Assembly (NCBI RefSeq): GCF_900107685.1
Contig: NZ_FNRQ01000009.1
Span: forward strand, 1-64,000
DNA: 64,000 nt
Reading direction: 5' to 3'
From: Paraburkholderia sartisoli
Lineage (GTDB): Bacteria; Pseudomonadota; Gammaproteobacteria; Burkholderiales; Burkholderiaceae
Shown: positions 43,654-52,512 of the stretch, piece after piece
Layout: each line of letters begins with the position of its first letter
Numbering within the stretch: the first letter of the stretch is position 1
Translations under genes and position numbers: made by a program
Notes under the pieces: model-generated
What the model was told of the DNA's origin: nothing
Database searches by the model: none
What the model saw: the letters and a program-made list of their open reading frames with translations, nothing else

Positions 43654-45219
43654 TCAGTTCTTCGCTTTCGGCATCTGCGACACCAGCGACAACCCAATGT
43701 CCATCCCCTCCACCTGGAAGTGCGGGATGATGAACAGCTTGATACGGAAGAAGCCCGGGTTGTCCTCGATGTCCTCCACCGTCACCTTCGCCTCACGCAG
43801 CGGATGCGACGCCTGCAACTCGTCGCCTGGGTCCTTCATCTCGGTCACGAGACCCTTGATCCAGTTGTTCAGCTCAAGCTCGAGCAGACGCCGGTCCTTG
43901 GTCGTGCCGATGTTTTCGCGCTGGATCAGCTTCAGGTAATGCGCGATACGCGAGAGCAGGAAAATGTACGGCAGACGCGCGTTGATGCGGCTGTTGGCCG
44001 TTGCCTCCTTCGTCTCATACAACGCCGGTTTCTGGGCCGAATTCGCCGAGAAGAAACACGCAAAGTCGTGGTTCTTGTAGAACGACAACGGAATGAATCC
44101 GAGGTTGGCGAACTCGAACTCACGCGTCTCGGGAATCAGCACTTCGGTTGGGATCTTCGGCTGGTAGCCGGTGCCCAGGTCATACAGGTGAACCGGCAGA
44201 TCCTCGACCTTGCCGCCCGCCTGCGGTCCGCGAATCTGCACGCACCAGCCGTTGCTGGTGAAGCTGCGCACCATGTTGGCGGCGAACGCAAACGACGCAT
44301 TGACCCACAGATACCGGTCGTGGTTCGGACCCTTCACCGCTTCGTCATAGTTGAACGCACGCACTGGCGTCGTGTCCTTGCCGTACGGCAGACGGCCCAG
44401 TACGCGCGGCATCGTCAAGCCGACGTAGCGGGCGTCGTCGGTGTCGCGGAAGCTTTTCCACTTGATGTACTCGGCGCGATCGAAGTAGTTGCCGATATCC
44501 TGGATCGCGGCCACCTCATCCATCGATTTCTTGCCGAAGAACGCCGGCCCGACAGAGCCAATGAACGGCATGTGCGCCGCCGCTGCCACCTTCGAGATGT
44601 TGCGCAGCAGACCGATATCCTGCGGCGAGTTCGCGAATTCGAAGTCGCTGATGAGCGCGCTGACCGGCTGGCCACCCGGCGTGTCGTATTCCTCGATGTA
44701 CGTGAGGCGGTACAGGCCGCTCTGGATCAGCTCCGGCGTGTCCTCGAAATCGCGAATCAACGCGTCTCTCGACACGTCGAGCACTTCAATACGCGCGTTC
44801 TTGCGGAAGTCCGTGCGGCTCACGAGCATCTTGAGGCCACGCCAGCGTCCTTCGAGTGCCTGGAATTCCGGCGCGTGCATGACGGCATCCAGTTGGCGGC
44901 TGATCTTGCGGTCGAGCTGGCCGATATGAAAATCGAGCAGGGACTTGTCCAGCCGGTCGACCGGCCTGCTCGCCTCGCCGACCAGTTGCAGGAAGGCGCT
45001 CATTCCCCGTGCCAGCCGCTCGTCGGCCGACGACTCGGAAAGCAGGTCGTTGTCCCGGAACGCTTCGAGCGGCCGCGCCGCGCTCACGGGCTTGAGGTTG
45101 ATCTTGCTGCACAGCAATTCATAGACGCTGCGGCTGTCCGCCAGCGGCGCTTCGTTATGAGCAGCATCCAGCACAACCATCCCGGTCGTGCCGGCCTGTC
45201 GGGATTCATTACGTGACAT
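43654..45219 (-). CDS. tssC: T6SS contractile sheath large subunit TssC
   Basis: A 521-aa TssC (VipB/EvpB family) sheath protein. Typical parts are EFQALEGRWRGLKMLVSRTDF, FIGSVGPAFFGKKSMDE, and the C-terminal VEDIEDNPGFFRIKLFIIPHFQVEGMD, which forms the handshake strand. Its N-terminal helix would be the recycling contact of ClpV, for which no gene is present in this locus. It lies 77 bases downstream of tssB. Confidence 0.95.
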   Translation of the reverse strand: MSRNESRQAGTTGMVVLDAAHNEAPLADSRSVYELLCSKINLKPVSAARPLEAFRDNDLLSESSADERLARGMSAFLQLVGEASRPVDRLDKSLLDFHIGQLDRKISRQLDAVMHAPEFQALEGRWRGLKMLVSRTDFRKNARIEVLDVSRDALIRDFEDTPELIQSGLYRLTYIEEYDTPGGQPVSALISDFEFANSPQDIGLLRNISKVAAAAHMPFIGSVGPAFFGKKSMDEVAAIQDIGNYFDRAEYIKWKSFRDTDDARYVGLTMPRVLGRLPYGKDTTPVRAFNYDEAVKGPNHDRYLWVNASFAFAANMVRSFTSNGWCVQIRGPQAGGKVEDLPVHLYDLGTGYQPKIPTEVLIPETREFEFANLGFIPLSFYKNHDFACFFSANSAQKPALYETKEATANSRINARLPYIFLLSRIAHYLKLIQRENIGTTKDRRLLELELNNWIKGLVTEMKDPGDELQASHPLREAKVTVEDIEDNPGFFRIKLFIIPHFQVEGMDIGLSLVSQMPKAKN

Positions 45220-45296
45220 GTCGAGTCCTGTCCTTATTGTCCCTGCGGGACGCGCGTTGATCGTTTATCGAAAATGCACTGAAAGCCGTCGCGGCC

Positions 45297-45809
45297 CTAT
45301 GCGTGACCCTCTGGCTGCGTAGCCGCGGTTGCAATCTGCGCAAGCTCACCACGCAGTTGCCGCGCGAGGACGTGATCCTTCAGTATCTTTTCGAACTCGC
45401 GACGAAACGTGCCGTTGTCGAGCAGGTTCGATTTCAGGTCGCGCAGCAGATTGCGCATCGCAAGCAGCGCCTGCAGTTCGGGAATCTGGCGGGCCACCTG
45501 CTCCGGCTCAAAGTCCTTCATCGACCTGAAGCTGAGCGCAACGGGAAGCTCAGACCCGTCTTCGGCAAGCGTGTTTTCGACTGCAACGTTCAACTCGGGC
45601 GCAAAGTCGGACAGGACGGCGTCGAAATTATTCCTGTCGATATTGGTCTTCTTGCGCTCGGCAAGCGGCGCCTGCTCCTTGCCCGCGCTGAAGTCCCCGG
45701 CGACGAGCAGCTTGAGCGGCAGTTCGACCTTCTTCTGGGCGCCGCCAGTGTGCAGATCCAGGGTGATTGAAACGCGCGATTTCGGAATTTCGTGCTGGAA
45801 GCTGTCCAT
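45297..45809 (-). CDS. tssB: T6SS contractile sheath small subunit TssB
   Basis: A 170-aa TssB (VipA) protein: QHEIPKSRVSITLDLHTGGAQKKVELPLKLLV at the N-terminus and FEPEQVARQIPELQALLAMRNLL later are standard. It heterodimerises with TssC to form the sheath around Hcp. The ATG at 45809 gives the family N-terminus (AGGAA upstream). It is the first gene of the minus-strand arm, facing the AT-rich control region. Confidence 0.95.
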   Translation of the reverse strand: MDSFQHEIPKSRVSITLDLHTGGAQKKVELPLKLLVAGDFSAGKEQAPLAERKKTNIDRNNFDAVLSDFAPELNVAVENTLAEDGSELPVALSFRSMKDFEPEQVARQIPELQALLAMRNLLRDLKSNLLDNGTFRREFEKILKDHVLARQLRGELAQIATAATQPEGHA

Positions 45810-46290
45810 TATGTAGTTCCTGGTAAAAGAATGGTCGCCGTGGCATCGCAAACAGGAACCTCTGGCGCGGCCCTCACTGATGCGATTGTTTTAGTTCGAC
45901 CCGCATTAAATATGGCATTTATTCATCTCGTCAAATGCCATGTTGCTTAAATTTAAGTATCCATATGTAAATAATTGTCAAATCTGAAGTTATTCGGAGT
46001 TTCCCTACAGGCACTACAGAAGAACGACCACGCCCCTTCGCAAAATTCAGCGTATAAACGCACGGAATCAGACAACACCATGCCTGCAAATATCAAATGT
46101 TTAATAAAACAATTGCGAGATATGAATCCCACATATACTCCTCCATCAGATTTGTCTTTTATCAATCCAATGGAGAATTTATACGCGCAACAATAAATCT
46201 GAAAATTAATGTCAAGACACATATCGATGCGATTTATCGACATATAGAATCTTCAATCCAGACCAAAGATAATCAGAGAAGACCACACTC
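45810..46290. promoter_or_regulatory. AT-rich divergent control region of the T6SS locus
   Basis: A 481-base spacer between divergent tssB and tssK, far richer in AT than its flanks. It must hold promoters for both arms. An inverted repeat ATGGCATTT / AAATGCCAT with a 12-base loop lies at 45912-45941, about 100 bases before tssB. No sigma-54 type GG-N10-GC element was found. The AT richness suggests binding by an H-NS/MvaT-like silencer. Reading frames across it look spurious. Confidence 0.65.
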
Positions 46291-47640
46291 ATGCGGATCG
46301 ACAAACCGCTCTGGCACGAAGGCCTGATCCTTAACCAGCAGCAATTCCAGCAGCAGGACCGGTGGACGGATTTCGTTCACCGCCAGCTTGCGTCGGCCGC
46401 GATCGCAGAGCCGTGGGGCACGCTCGCCGTGGAGATCGACGAGGAAGCGTTACCCAACGGGCGCCTGAAACTCACGCGTCTGAAGCTGAGGTTTCCTGAT
46501 GGCACGCCGTTCGACACGTCGGTCAGCGATGCACTGCCTCCAGCGCGCGATCTGACGCAGGGCTTGTCGCCGGATACGCAAAGCGTCGTGGTGCTGGCCG
46601 CGCTGCCGCTCGTGAACGCCACCGGCAGCAACTGCCGCTTCGACGAGACAACGCTGGCGCGGCCGCGTCGCTCATATCGGGAGTTCGTGAAAGTCACCGA
46701 CCTGAACGGCACGGGCGAAGCAGAGATGGCGGCCGAGCGTCACGCGGTGCGATTGCTGTTCGACTTCGAGCCGCACGCGGACGACACGGTCTGCGCGATC
46801 GCCCGTCTCAAGCGGGGCACGGGCGGCCATTTCGAGGTCGACCATCATTACGTGCCGCCGTGTCTGACGCTTGCGGGTCACACCTTGCATGTCGAGCGGG
46901 CGCAGCGTCTTGCTGACATCCTGCAGGCGAAGAGCGCCGCACTGGGTACGCGCAAGAGCGAGCGCATCGAGGCTGTAGCTGAATACGGCATCGCCGATGT
47001 GTCGCTGTTCTGGCTGCTCCACTGCATTCATACGCACTGGCCGCAACTCCGGTTTTTCGCCACGCACCCGAGCCAGCCGCCCGAGCGCCTCTATTCGACA
47101 CTTGCCCAACTGGCGAGCGTACTGACGACGTTTTCAACCGGCACTCAACTCAATGAAATCCCGGCCTACGACCACCCACGTGCCGGGGAAATTTTCGCGA
47201 AGCTCGAAGCGTTGATTCGCGACCTGCTCGACGCGATCATTCCGTCGCGCGTGATATCGATCGGCATGACGCGCAAGAGTCCCACCACATGGACGGGCCA
47301 GCTTCTGGACGAACGGCTCGTCACCGGCGCGGACTACTATCTGTCGGTCAACGCAGCGCTCGCGCCGTTCGAGCTGGCCGGGCAGTTTCCGAAGCTGTGC
47401 AAGATCGGCGCGCCGGACGACGTCGAGCACATCGTCAATTCCGCGCTCGCGGGTATTCCGCTCAAGGCCGTGCAGCGTGTGCCCGCCGCGATTCCGGTGC
47501 GGCTCGACAATCTCTATTTCGCGCTTGATCCAGACGATCCAGCACACGCAAGGATGCTGGACGCGCGCGCCTGCCAGATCTATCTGCCGACGACAGTCGC
47601 GGATGCGTCGCTTGAACTCTACGCGGTGCTGCGCTCATGA
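46291..47640 (+). CDS. tssK: T6SS baseplate-membrane connector TssK
   Basis: A 449-aa TssK (VasE/ImpJ) protein. It begins KPLWHEGLILNQQQFQQQDRW, the family signature, and ends with SLELYAVLRS. It links the TssFGE wedge to TssL/TssM. Its stop overlaps the tssL start by ATGA. It is the first gene of the plus-strand arm. Confidence 0.95.
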   Translation: MRIDKPLWHEGLILNQQQFQQQDRWTDFVHRQLASAAIAEPWGTLAVEIDEEALPNGRLKLTRLKLRFPDGTPFDTSVSDALPPARDLTQGLSPDTQSVVVLAALPLVNATGSNCRFDETTLARPRRSYREFVKVTDLNGTGEAEMAAERHAVRLLFDFEPHADDTVCAIARLKRGTGGHFEVDHHYVPPCLTLAGHTLHVERAQRLADILQAKSAALGTRKSERIEAVAEYGIADVSLFWLLHCIHTHWPQLRFFATHPSQPPERLYSTLAQLASVLTTFSTGTQLNEIPAYDHPRAGEIFAKLEALIRDLLDAIIPSRVISIGMTRKSPTTWTGQLLDERLVTGADYYLSVNAALAPFELAGQFPKLCKIGAPDDVEHIVNSALAGIPLKAVQRVPAAIPVRLDNLYFALDPDDPAHARMLDARACQIYLPTTVADASLELYAVLRS

Positions 47641-48395
47641 CGACTATCGCCAGCAACCTGACGGAAGTCCCACTGATCGACGCTCACCTTGCCGCGAGCC
47701 GGCAAGGCGGCGGCATTCGCGATCTGCTGCGTGACACGGCACTGCTCGTCAGCATGCTGATGCAAGGCGGCAACACAGACCCGGCGAACGAATTGCGCGA
47801 GCGCTGCGTCCAGTTGATGACAGCGTTTTCCGCCGCCCTCGAACAGCGCGGCTACGCTGCCGACGTGCGGGAAGACGCGTTATACGCCCAGTGCGGTCTG
47901 CTCGACGAGGCGGTGCTGCGTTACTCATCGATAGAAGACCGGTCCAGTTGGGAGGCTCACCCGTTGCAGGTCGAACGGTTCGGCAAGCTCGATGCTGGCG
48001 ACCACGTCTTTGAGAGGCTCGAGGAACGCATGCGCGAGGCGTCCCCCAACGTCGATCTGCTCGAGTGCTACGCCGCCATCCTCGGGCTCGGTTTCAGGGG
48101 GCGTTACGCTTGCCCCACGGGGACGTCCTCCGGGGTTCGGGAAGGCGAAACGAAGCGCGCGGCATTGATCGTCGCGCTCGGTGCCCGGCTTGAAAATCTG
48201 CGACCGGCCGTCACGCGAACGTTTATCGCCGACCGGAACGAACGGCGTATCGCAGACTGGTTCTATCGCTTCTCGCCGTGGGGGATCGCCGGAACCTGCT
48301 GTATCGCCGCGGCCTTCGTCTATCTCGTCTGGGGTCACGCGCTCGATGCGCAGCTCGCCCATTTGATGTCGTCGGCGCCAGCCATGAAGCCGTGA
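47637..48395 (+). CDS. tssL: T6SS inner-membrane protein TssL (DotU family)
   Basis: A 252-aa DotU/IcmH protein: cytoplasmic helical domain (LLRDTALLVSMLMQGG, QCGLLDEAVLRYSS, LLECYAAILGLGFRGRY) and one C-terminal membrane helix (about 216-236, GTCCIAAAFVYLVWGHAL). It has no peptidoglycan-binding domain; the next gene encodes one as a separate protein. Overlaps both neighbours. Confidence 0.94.
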   Translation: MTTIASNLTEVPLIDAHLAASRQGGGIRDLLRDTALLVSMLMQGGNTDPANELRERCVQLMTAFSAALEQRGYAADVREDALYAQCGLLDEAVLRYSSIEDRSSWEAHPLQVERFGKLDAGDHVFERLEERMREASPNVDLLECYAAILGLGFRGRYACPTGTSSGVREGETKRAALIVALGARLENLRPAVTRTFIADRNERRIADWFYRFSPWGIAGTCCIAAAFVYLVWGHALDAQLAHLMSSAPAMKP

Positions 48396-50140
48396 TGTCC
48401 GAACTACATCTGGGGTACCCGTTTCGCGCGATGGTCGTTTTTACGGCCTCGCTGGCGCTTGCGCTGCTGCTTCTGGTCCTTCCGGTCGGGCGTGGACTGG
48501 CCTCGCCAGTCGCCGCGGGTGTGGTGGTGGTTACGCTTGCCGCCGTCGTCCTGCGCACGCTGCAACGCAATCGGGCTCGCGCGCAAAACGCACACGTAAT
48601 GGCGTCGCTCGGCGCCACAACAGCCAGTCTGCCGGTGAGCCTGCGCACGCGCATGCCGCTGATGCTGGTCACGGGAGATTCGCTTCCCGAACTGTTTAAC
48701 CGCGACGGCGACGGGGAACGGGTGGCGCACGTTGGCAACGGGGCGATCTGGCTGCGGGTCGACAACCCGGGCGACCTGCCGCACGTCGGCGTGGCCGTGA
48801 AGCGGTGGCGCGACGGTCGCGCACCCGACGGCGTCGTGCTGTCGATCGCGCCAGCCGCGCATGCCAGCGACGACGCGCTGGCGCAGGCGCTGCGCATCGC
48901 GCGCCAGGCGGCAAGCGACGCCTCACGCATGCTCGGCGCGAGGTTGCCCGGCTACGTTGCAATCTATCAGCGGCTCACCACATCGCCTGCGGCGGCGGTG
49001 GATTCGCAATGGTACGGCGTGTCGTCGGCCTGCAGACTGACAGAAGCCCTCCAGGGGGACGCGCAGCGCCTGGAAGCAGTAATGCGCGCCGCTGAAACGC
49101 AGGCCCAGCAGGCCGGTAGCGATCCTGTTCCTGCTGCGCGCGCGGCGGCGCTCGCCTCGATCATCGGCTGGACGCAACGCGCCGTGATTGGCCCGCTCAC
49201 TGACCCGCGTCAACCGGCGATGCCCTGGCCGCTTTGGGGCACAGGCTGGATCGATTGCGGCCCGGCGAGCGATTTCCGCTCTCCGTGGGCGCGGGACATC
49301 CACGCGCATTCGCGAATCACGCCGCCCCCGGTGGCCGCCTCGCCTGTCCCGTGGCCACTGCCGCAGCCGTTGATCGAAGCCATGCCCCGGCGACTATGGG
49401 TGTCGCCACGTCTCACGGCTGTCGCGCACGCAATCGCGCTGCTCGCGTTCGCGGGTGCATTGGCTATCTGGGGTTCGGCCGGAAACAACCAGGCTCTGCT
49501 CTCGCGTGCAGGCGCCGATCTTGACCGGTTTTCCACGATTCCCGTCGCCCACGACAACGCAAGGCGCAATGCGTTGCAGGCACTTGTCGCGGATCGCGAC
49601 CAGATCGACCGTTACGCCCGTCTCGGCGTGCCATTGCGCCTGTCGTTCGGCATGTACCGCGGGGATGCAGTCATGCCCGTACTCGATACTGCGATCTCCT
49701 CATACGAGGCGCCGCCTCCGCCGCCCGCGGTGGTGACGCTCGACAGCATGTCGCTCTTCGACAGCGGGAAAGCGCAACTGAGGCCCGGCTCGACCCGCGC
49801 GCTGGTCGGCGCGCTCGAAATGATAAGGGTCCATCCGGACAGGCGGATTCTGGTCGCCGGCTACACCGACAACATAGGCAACGCCGACAGCAACCTGAAA
49901 CTGTCGATCGCGCGTGCCGGGGCGGTACGCGACTGGCTGGTCGAGGCATCAGGCATTCCGGTGACGCAGTTCGCGATCCAGGGCTACGGCGACACGCGTC
50001 CGATCGCCAGCAACGCCACCGTTGCAGGACGAGCGAAGAACCGGCGCGTCGAAATCACGTTAGTGCCGAACGCCCCGAAGGAAGTCCCCTTGGGGGGCGC
50101 CCCGAAGGAAGTCCCCTTGGAGGACTCGCCTGGCATCTGA
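48395..50140 (+). CDS. T6SS-associated OmpA/MotB-type protein
   Basis: A 581-aa membrane protein. Two helices at the N-terminus (about 10-50, TASLALALLLLVLPVG), a long middle part, another helix at about 350-370 (AIALLAFAGALAIWG), and a C-terminal OmpA-like peptidoglycan-binding domain at about 450-560 (VAGYTDNIGNADSNLKLSIARA). The ATG shares one base with the tssL stop. It likely supplies the wall anchor that TssL lacks. The last 20 residues contain a short duplicated segment (PKEVPL twice). Confidence 0.88.
   Translation: MSELHLGYPFRAMVVFTASLALALLLLVLPVGRGLASPVAAGVVVVTLAAVVLRTLQRNRARAQNAHVMASLGATTASLPVSLRTRMPLMLVTGDSLPELFNRDGDGERVAHVGNGAIWLRVDNPGDLPHVGVAVKRWRDGRAPDGVVLSIAPAAHASDDALAQALRIARQAASDASRMLGARLPGYVAIYQRLTTSPAAAVDSQWYGVSSACRLTEALQGDAQRLEAVMRAAETQAQQAGSDPVPAARAAALASIIGWTQRAVIGPLTDPRQPAMPWPLWGTGWIDCGPASDFRSPWARDIHAHSRITPPPVAASPVPWPLPQPLIEAMPRRLWVSPRLTAVAHAIALLAFAGALAIWGSAGNNQALLSRAGADLDRFSTIPVAHDNARRNALQALVADRDQIDRYARLGVPLRLSFGMYRGDAVMPVLDTAISSYEAPPPPPAVVTLDSMSLFDSGKAQLRPGSTRALVGALEMIRVHPDRRILVAGYTDNIGNADSNLKLSIARAGAVRDWLVEASGIPVTQFAIQGYGDTRPIASNATVAGRAKNRRVEITLVPNAPKEVPLGGAPKEVPLEDSPGI
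50072..50125 (+). repeat. 27-bp tandem duplication at the 3' end of the OmpA-type gene
   Basis: GCCCCGAAGGAAGTCCCCTT occurs at 50072 and again at 50099 (period 27). Each unit also has imperfect dyad symmetry (CCGAAGG / CCTTGG), so the RNA can fold. The duplication encodes PKEVPL twice and lies just after the folded domain. Similar sequences may be dispersed in Burkholderia genomes, which is a memory and not checked. Confidence 0.7.
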
Positions 50141-50257
50141 GCAAAACGCAGCCACCCCACTCGAAACAGTTCAGCCCTGGAGCATGGCTTTGGGGCATTC
50201 GCGGTCCGGGGATCGACTCCGGACGATTGTTGCAGTCAAAACGAGGGAGAAAGAAAA

Positions 50258-50743
50258 ATGGCAATTCCGGCATACATGTGGATCAAGGACGACGGCGGCG
50301 CGGACGTCAAGGGCTCCGTCACGGTCCAGGGACGCGAGGGCAGCGTCGAAGTCGTCGCGCTCGATCACAGCGTCAACATCCCGACCGATTCGAATACCGG
50401 CAAGCTGACCGGCACGCGCGTGCATGCCCCGATTACGTTCACGAAGGAAACCGACGCGTCGACACCCTACCTGTACAAGGCGGTGACGAGCGGCCAGACG
50501 CTGAAGTCGGTCGAGATCAGGTGGTACAAGATCGACGACGCGGGCAAGGAAAAGGAATACTTCAACACGAAGCTCGACAACGTGAAGGTCGTCGCGGTCA
50601 AGCCGAAGATGCTCGACATCAAGAACCCCGCGTTCGAAAAGCACAATCATCTCGAAGACGTCGAGCTGCGCTACGAAAAGATCACGTGGTCTTACAAGGA
50701 CGGCAACATCATCCACGCCGACAGCTGGAACGAGCGCTCGTAA
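50258..50743 (+). CDS. hcp: T6SS tube protein Hcp (TssD)
   Basis: A 161-aa Hcp: MAIPAYMWIKDDGGADVKGS, IPTDSNTGKLTGTRVHAPITFTKE and IIHADSWNERS at the end are standard. It forms the hexameric rings of the inner tube and is exported on firing. Purine-rich GGGAGAAAG precedes the ATG. A 117-base gap separates it from the OmpA-type gene, so it may have its own promoter. Confidence 0.96.
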   Translation: MAIPAYMWIKDDGGADVKGSVTVQGREGSVEVVALDHSVNIPTDSNTGKLTGTRVHAPITFTKETDASTPYLYKAVTSGQTLKSVEIRWYKIDDAGKEKEYFNTKLDNVKVVAVKPKMLDIKNPAFEKHNHLEDVELRYEKITWSYKDGNIIHADSWNERS

Positions 50744-50976
50744 CACGCGCGGCGAATCCATGAAAGGCCGGCACCGCTCGCGTGGTTTCTGAAGACAGGA
50801 TGGGCGGAGCCTCTTTTCGCCAGCCCACGATGTGCGAGGGCTGGCGCCTTTGGTTCATGTCCCGAAGTCCGTCCTCCGGCCCGGGCTCTTTCCCCGTGAC
50901 GATCATGACGCTGCGTGACGACCGGAGGAATCCCCCGCGGAATTTCCCGCACTGCGTGAGCGCGCTGGAGTAAGCA

Positions 50977-51408
50977 ATGCCAGTTGGTCCTTCGCTGTAC
51001 GACAAGCTGCTTGGTCAGATCGGCGGCGAGCCGCTCAATGCGCACGACGACAAAACGCTCGAGATCCTGAGCGTCCAGCAGAACATTCGCCGCATCCTCA
51101 ATACGCGGGCGGGCGCACTCAAGCACCTGCCCGACTACGGATTACCCGATCTGACGAACATCTACAAGGCGTTGCCCGCTTCGGCGCACCGGCTCAAGCA
51201 GCAAATGGAGGCGACGCTGCTCGCATACGAGCCGCGTATCCGTTCAATCGACGTGGAATACATGGACAATCCCGATCCCGGCGTTCTGGTGAGCTACGAA
51301 ATGACGTGTCATTTGAAGCACGCCGGACTGGTTCGGTTCGGAACGTATTTCGAACCGCCTGGCCGCATGCGTGTGCAACGGGTCGAGGTTGAGCGCGAGA
51401 TCAGATAA
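50977..51408 (+). CDS. tssE: T6SS baseplate protein TssE (gp25-like)
   Basis: A 143-aa gp25-like baseplate protein: SLYDKLLG at the N-terminus, SVQQNIRRILNTRAGALKHLPDYGLPDL as the signature with the catalytic-fold glutamate replaced region, and YEPRIRSIDVEY. Last T6SS gene of the plus-strand arm. The 233-base gap after hcp holds no gene. In many loci tssH follows tssE; here the next gene is an unrelated ABC permease on the other strand. Confidence 0.93.
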   Translation: MPVGPSLYDKLLGQIGGEPLNAHDDKTLEILSVQQNIRRILNTRAGALKHLPDYGLPDLTNIYKALPASAHRLKQQMEATLLAYEPRIRSIDVEYMDNPDPGVLVSYEMTCHLKHAGLVRFGTYFEPPGRMRVQRVEVEREIR

Positions 51409-51675
51409 AGCGACGCGTTCCAGCGCGCGATGGGACGCATCAGGATCACCGGACTTCACGGCGCCCCGTCTGGCAACCGCGTCCCCTGCGCACGCAAACC
51501 GCTATACAGGGTCATGCCGGCTCCTTTGCCACGGTACGCCGCGTTTCTTCGCACACGACGTTAACGGGGTTCGCTTCGGCTCACAACCAATCAAAGCTCA
51601 TAAATTTATGAGCGCGATGGTGCGAAGAAAAATTGCGTTCAGGGACTTCATGGGTGACGCGAAATCGTTGCGCGT

Positions 51676-52485
51676 TCATCCTTTCCATGCGGTAAGACGC
51701 CGCTCTGCAATCAGCACGGTCTGGTTGAACGCGAGCCCGAGGACGGACAGCGTAATGATGCCGGCGTACATCTTTGGAATTTCAAACGTGAACTGCGAGT
51801 AATTGATGAGGTAGCCAAGACCTGCCTTGGCACCGACCATTTCAGCGGCGACCAGAACAAGAATCGCATAGGCGCCCGCGACGCGGATTCCGGTGAATAC
51901 CGTTGGCACTGAAGCGGGCAACACGACCTTGTAAAAGAGCGATAGCGGCGAGAGCCCCATCGAACGTGCCGAGCGGATCAAAAGCGGATCGACGTTGCGC
52001 ACGCCGCTGACCGTATTGAGCATCACCGGCCAGATGCACGAATACACGACCATCGATATCTTGGACGTCTCACCCATGCCGAGCACCAGCACGAATACGG
52101 GCAGGATGGCGAGAGGCGCGGTATTGCGGAAGATTTCCAGCAATGGATTGAGAACGTTCGCGAGCGAGCGATACCAGCCTATGAAGAGACCAAGCGGCAC
52201 ACCGATTGCAATAGCGATGACGAAGCCGCCTAGCGCCCTTCCCGCGCTGGCGAGCAGATGCGAAGTCAGCTCGCCGGAAACCAGCATGTCGATCAGCGCA
52301 CGCACGACTGTCGAAAACGGCGGCAGAAACGTCGCATCGACCCAGCCGAAACACGGTAACGCTTCCCACACCGCGATAAAAGCGACTATCGCAATGCTGT
52401 TGCGCAGGATGCGCGGCAACGTCGCGGCAAAAAACGTCGCGAAGGGGCGTGACAGAGTAGTGTTTAGCGTCGTGATTGTGCTCAT
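51676..52485 (-). CDS. ABC transporter permease, sulfonate/taurine/nitrate type
   Basis: A 269-aa permease with six helices and the BPD-type EAA loop (RSARSMGLSPLSLFYKVVLPASVPTVFTGIRVA). It belongs to the SsuC/TauC/NrtB group. It is the last gene of a minus-strand operon with ATPase, binding protein and dioxygenase; 27 bases separate it from the ATPase gene. The 267 bases between it and tssE hold no gene. Confidence 0.9.
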   Translation of the reverse strand: MSTITTLNTTLSRPFATFFAATLPRILRNSIAIVAFIAVWEALPCFGWVDATFLPPFSTVVRALIDMLVSGELTSHLLASAGRALGGFVIAIAIGVPLGLFIGWYRSLANVLNPLLEIFRNTAPLAILPVFVLVLGMGETSKISMVVYSCIWPVMLNTVSGVRNVDPLLIRSARSMGLSPLSLFYKVVLPASVPTVFTGIRVAGAYAILVLVAAEMVGAKAGLGYLINYSQFTFEIPKMYAGIITLSVLGLAFNQTVLIAERRLTAWKG

Positions 52486-52512
52486 GGCGAAAGGGAATGT
52501 CGTCTGGAAAGA

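Noticed and set aside
43720..45216. 498-codon plus-strand frame opposite tssC
   Set aside because: tssC is certain from its conserved blocks; the opposite frame is a composition shadow.
45953..46243. 96-codon minus-strand frame in the T6SS control region
   Set aside because: It lies in AT-rich intergenic DNA, lacks a ribosome-binding site and has no family match; the region is better read as regulatory.
45810..46290. Sigma-54 promoter for the T6SS
   Set aside because: No TGGCAC-N5-TTGC element with GG and GC at the required spacing was found on either strand; only partial TGGCA matches inside the inverted repeat.
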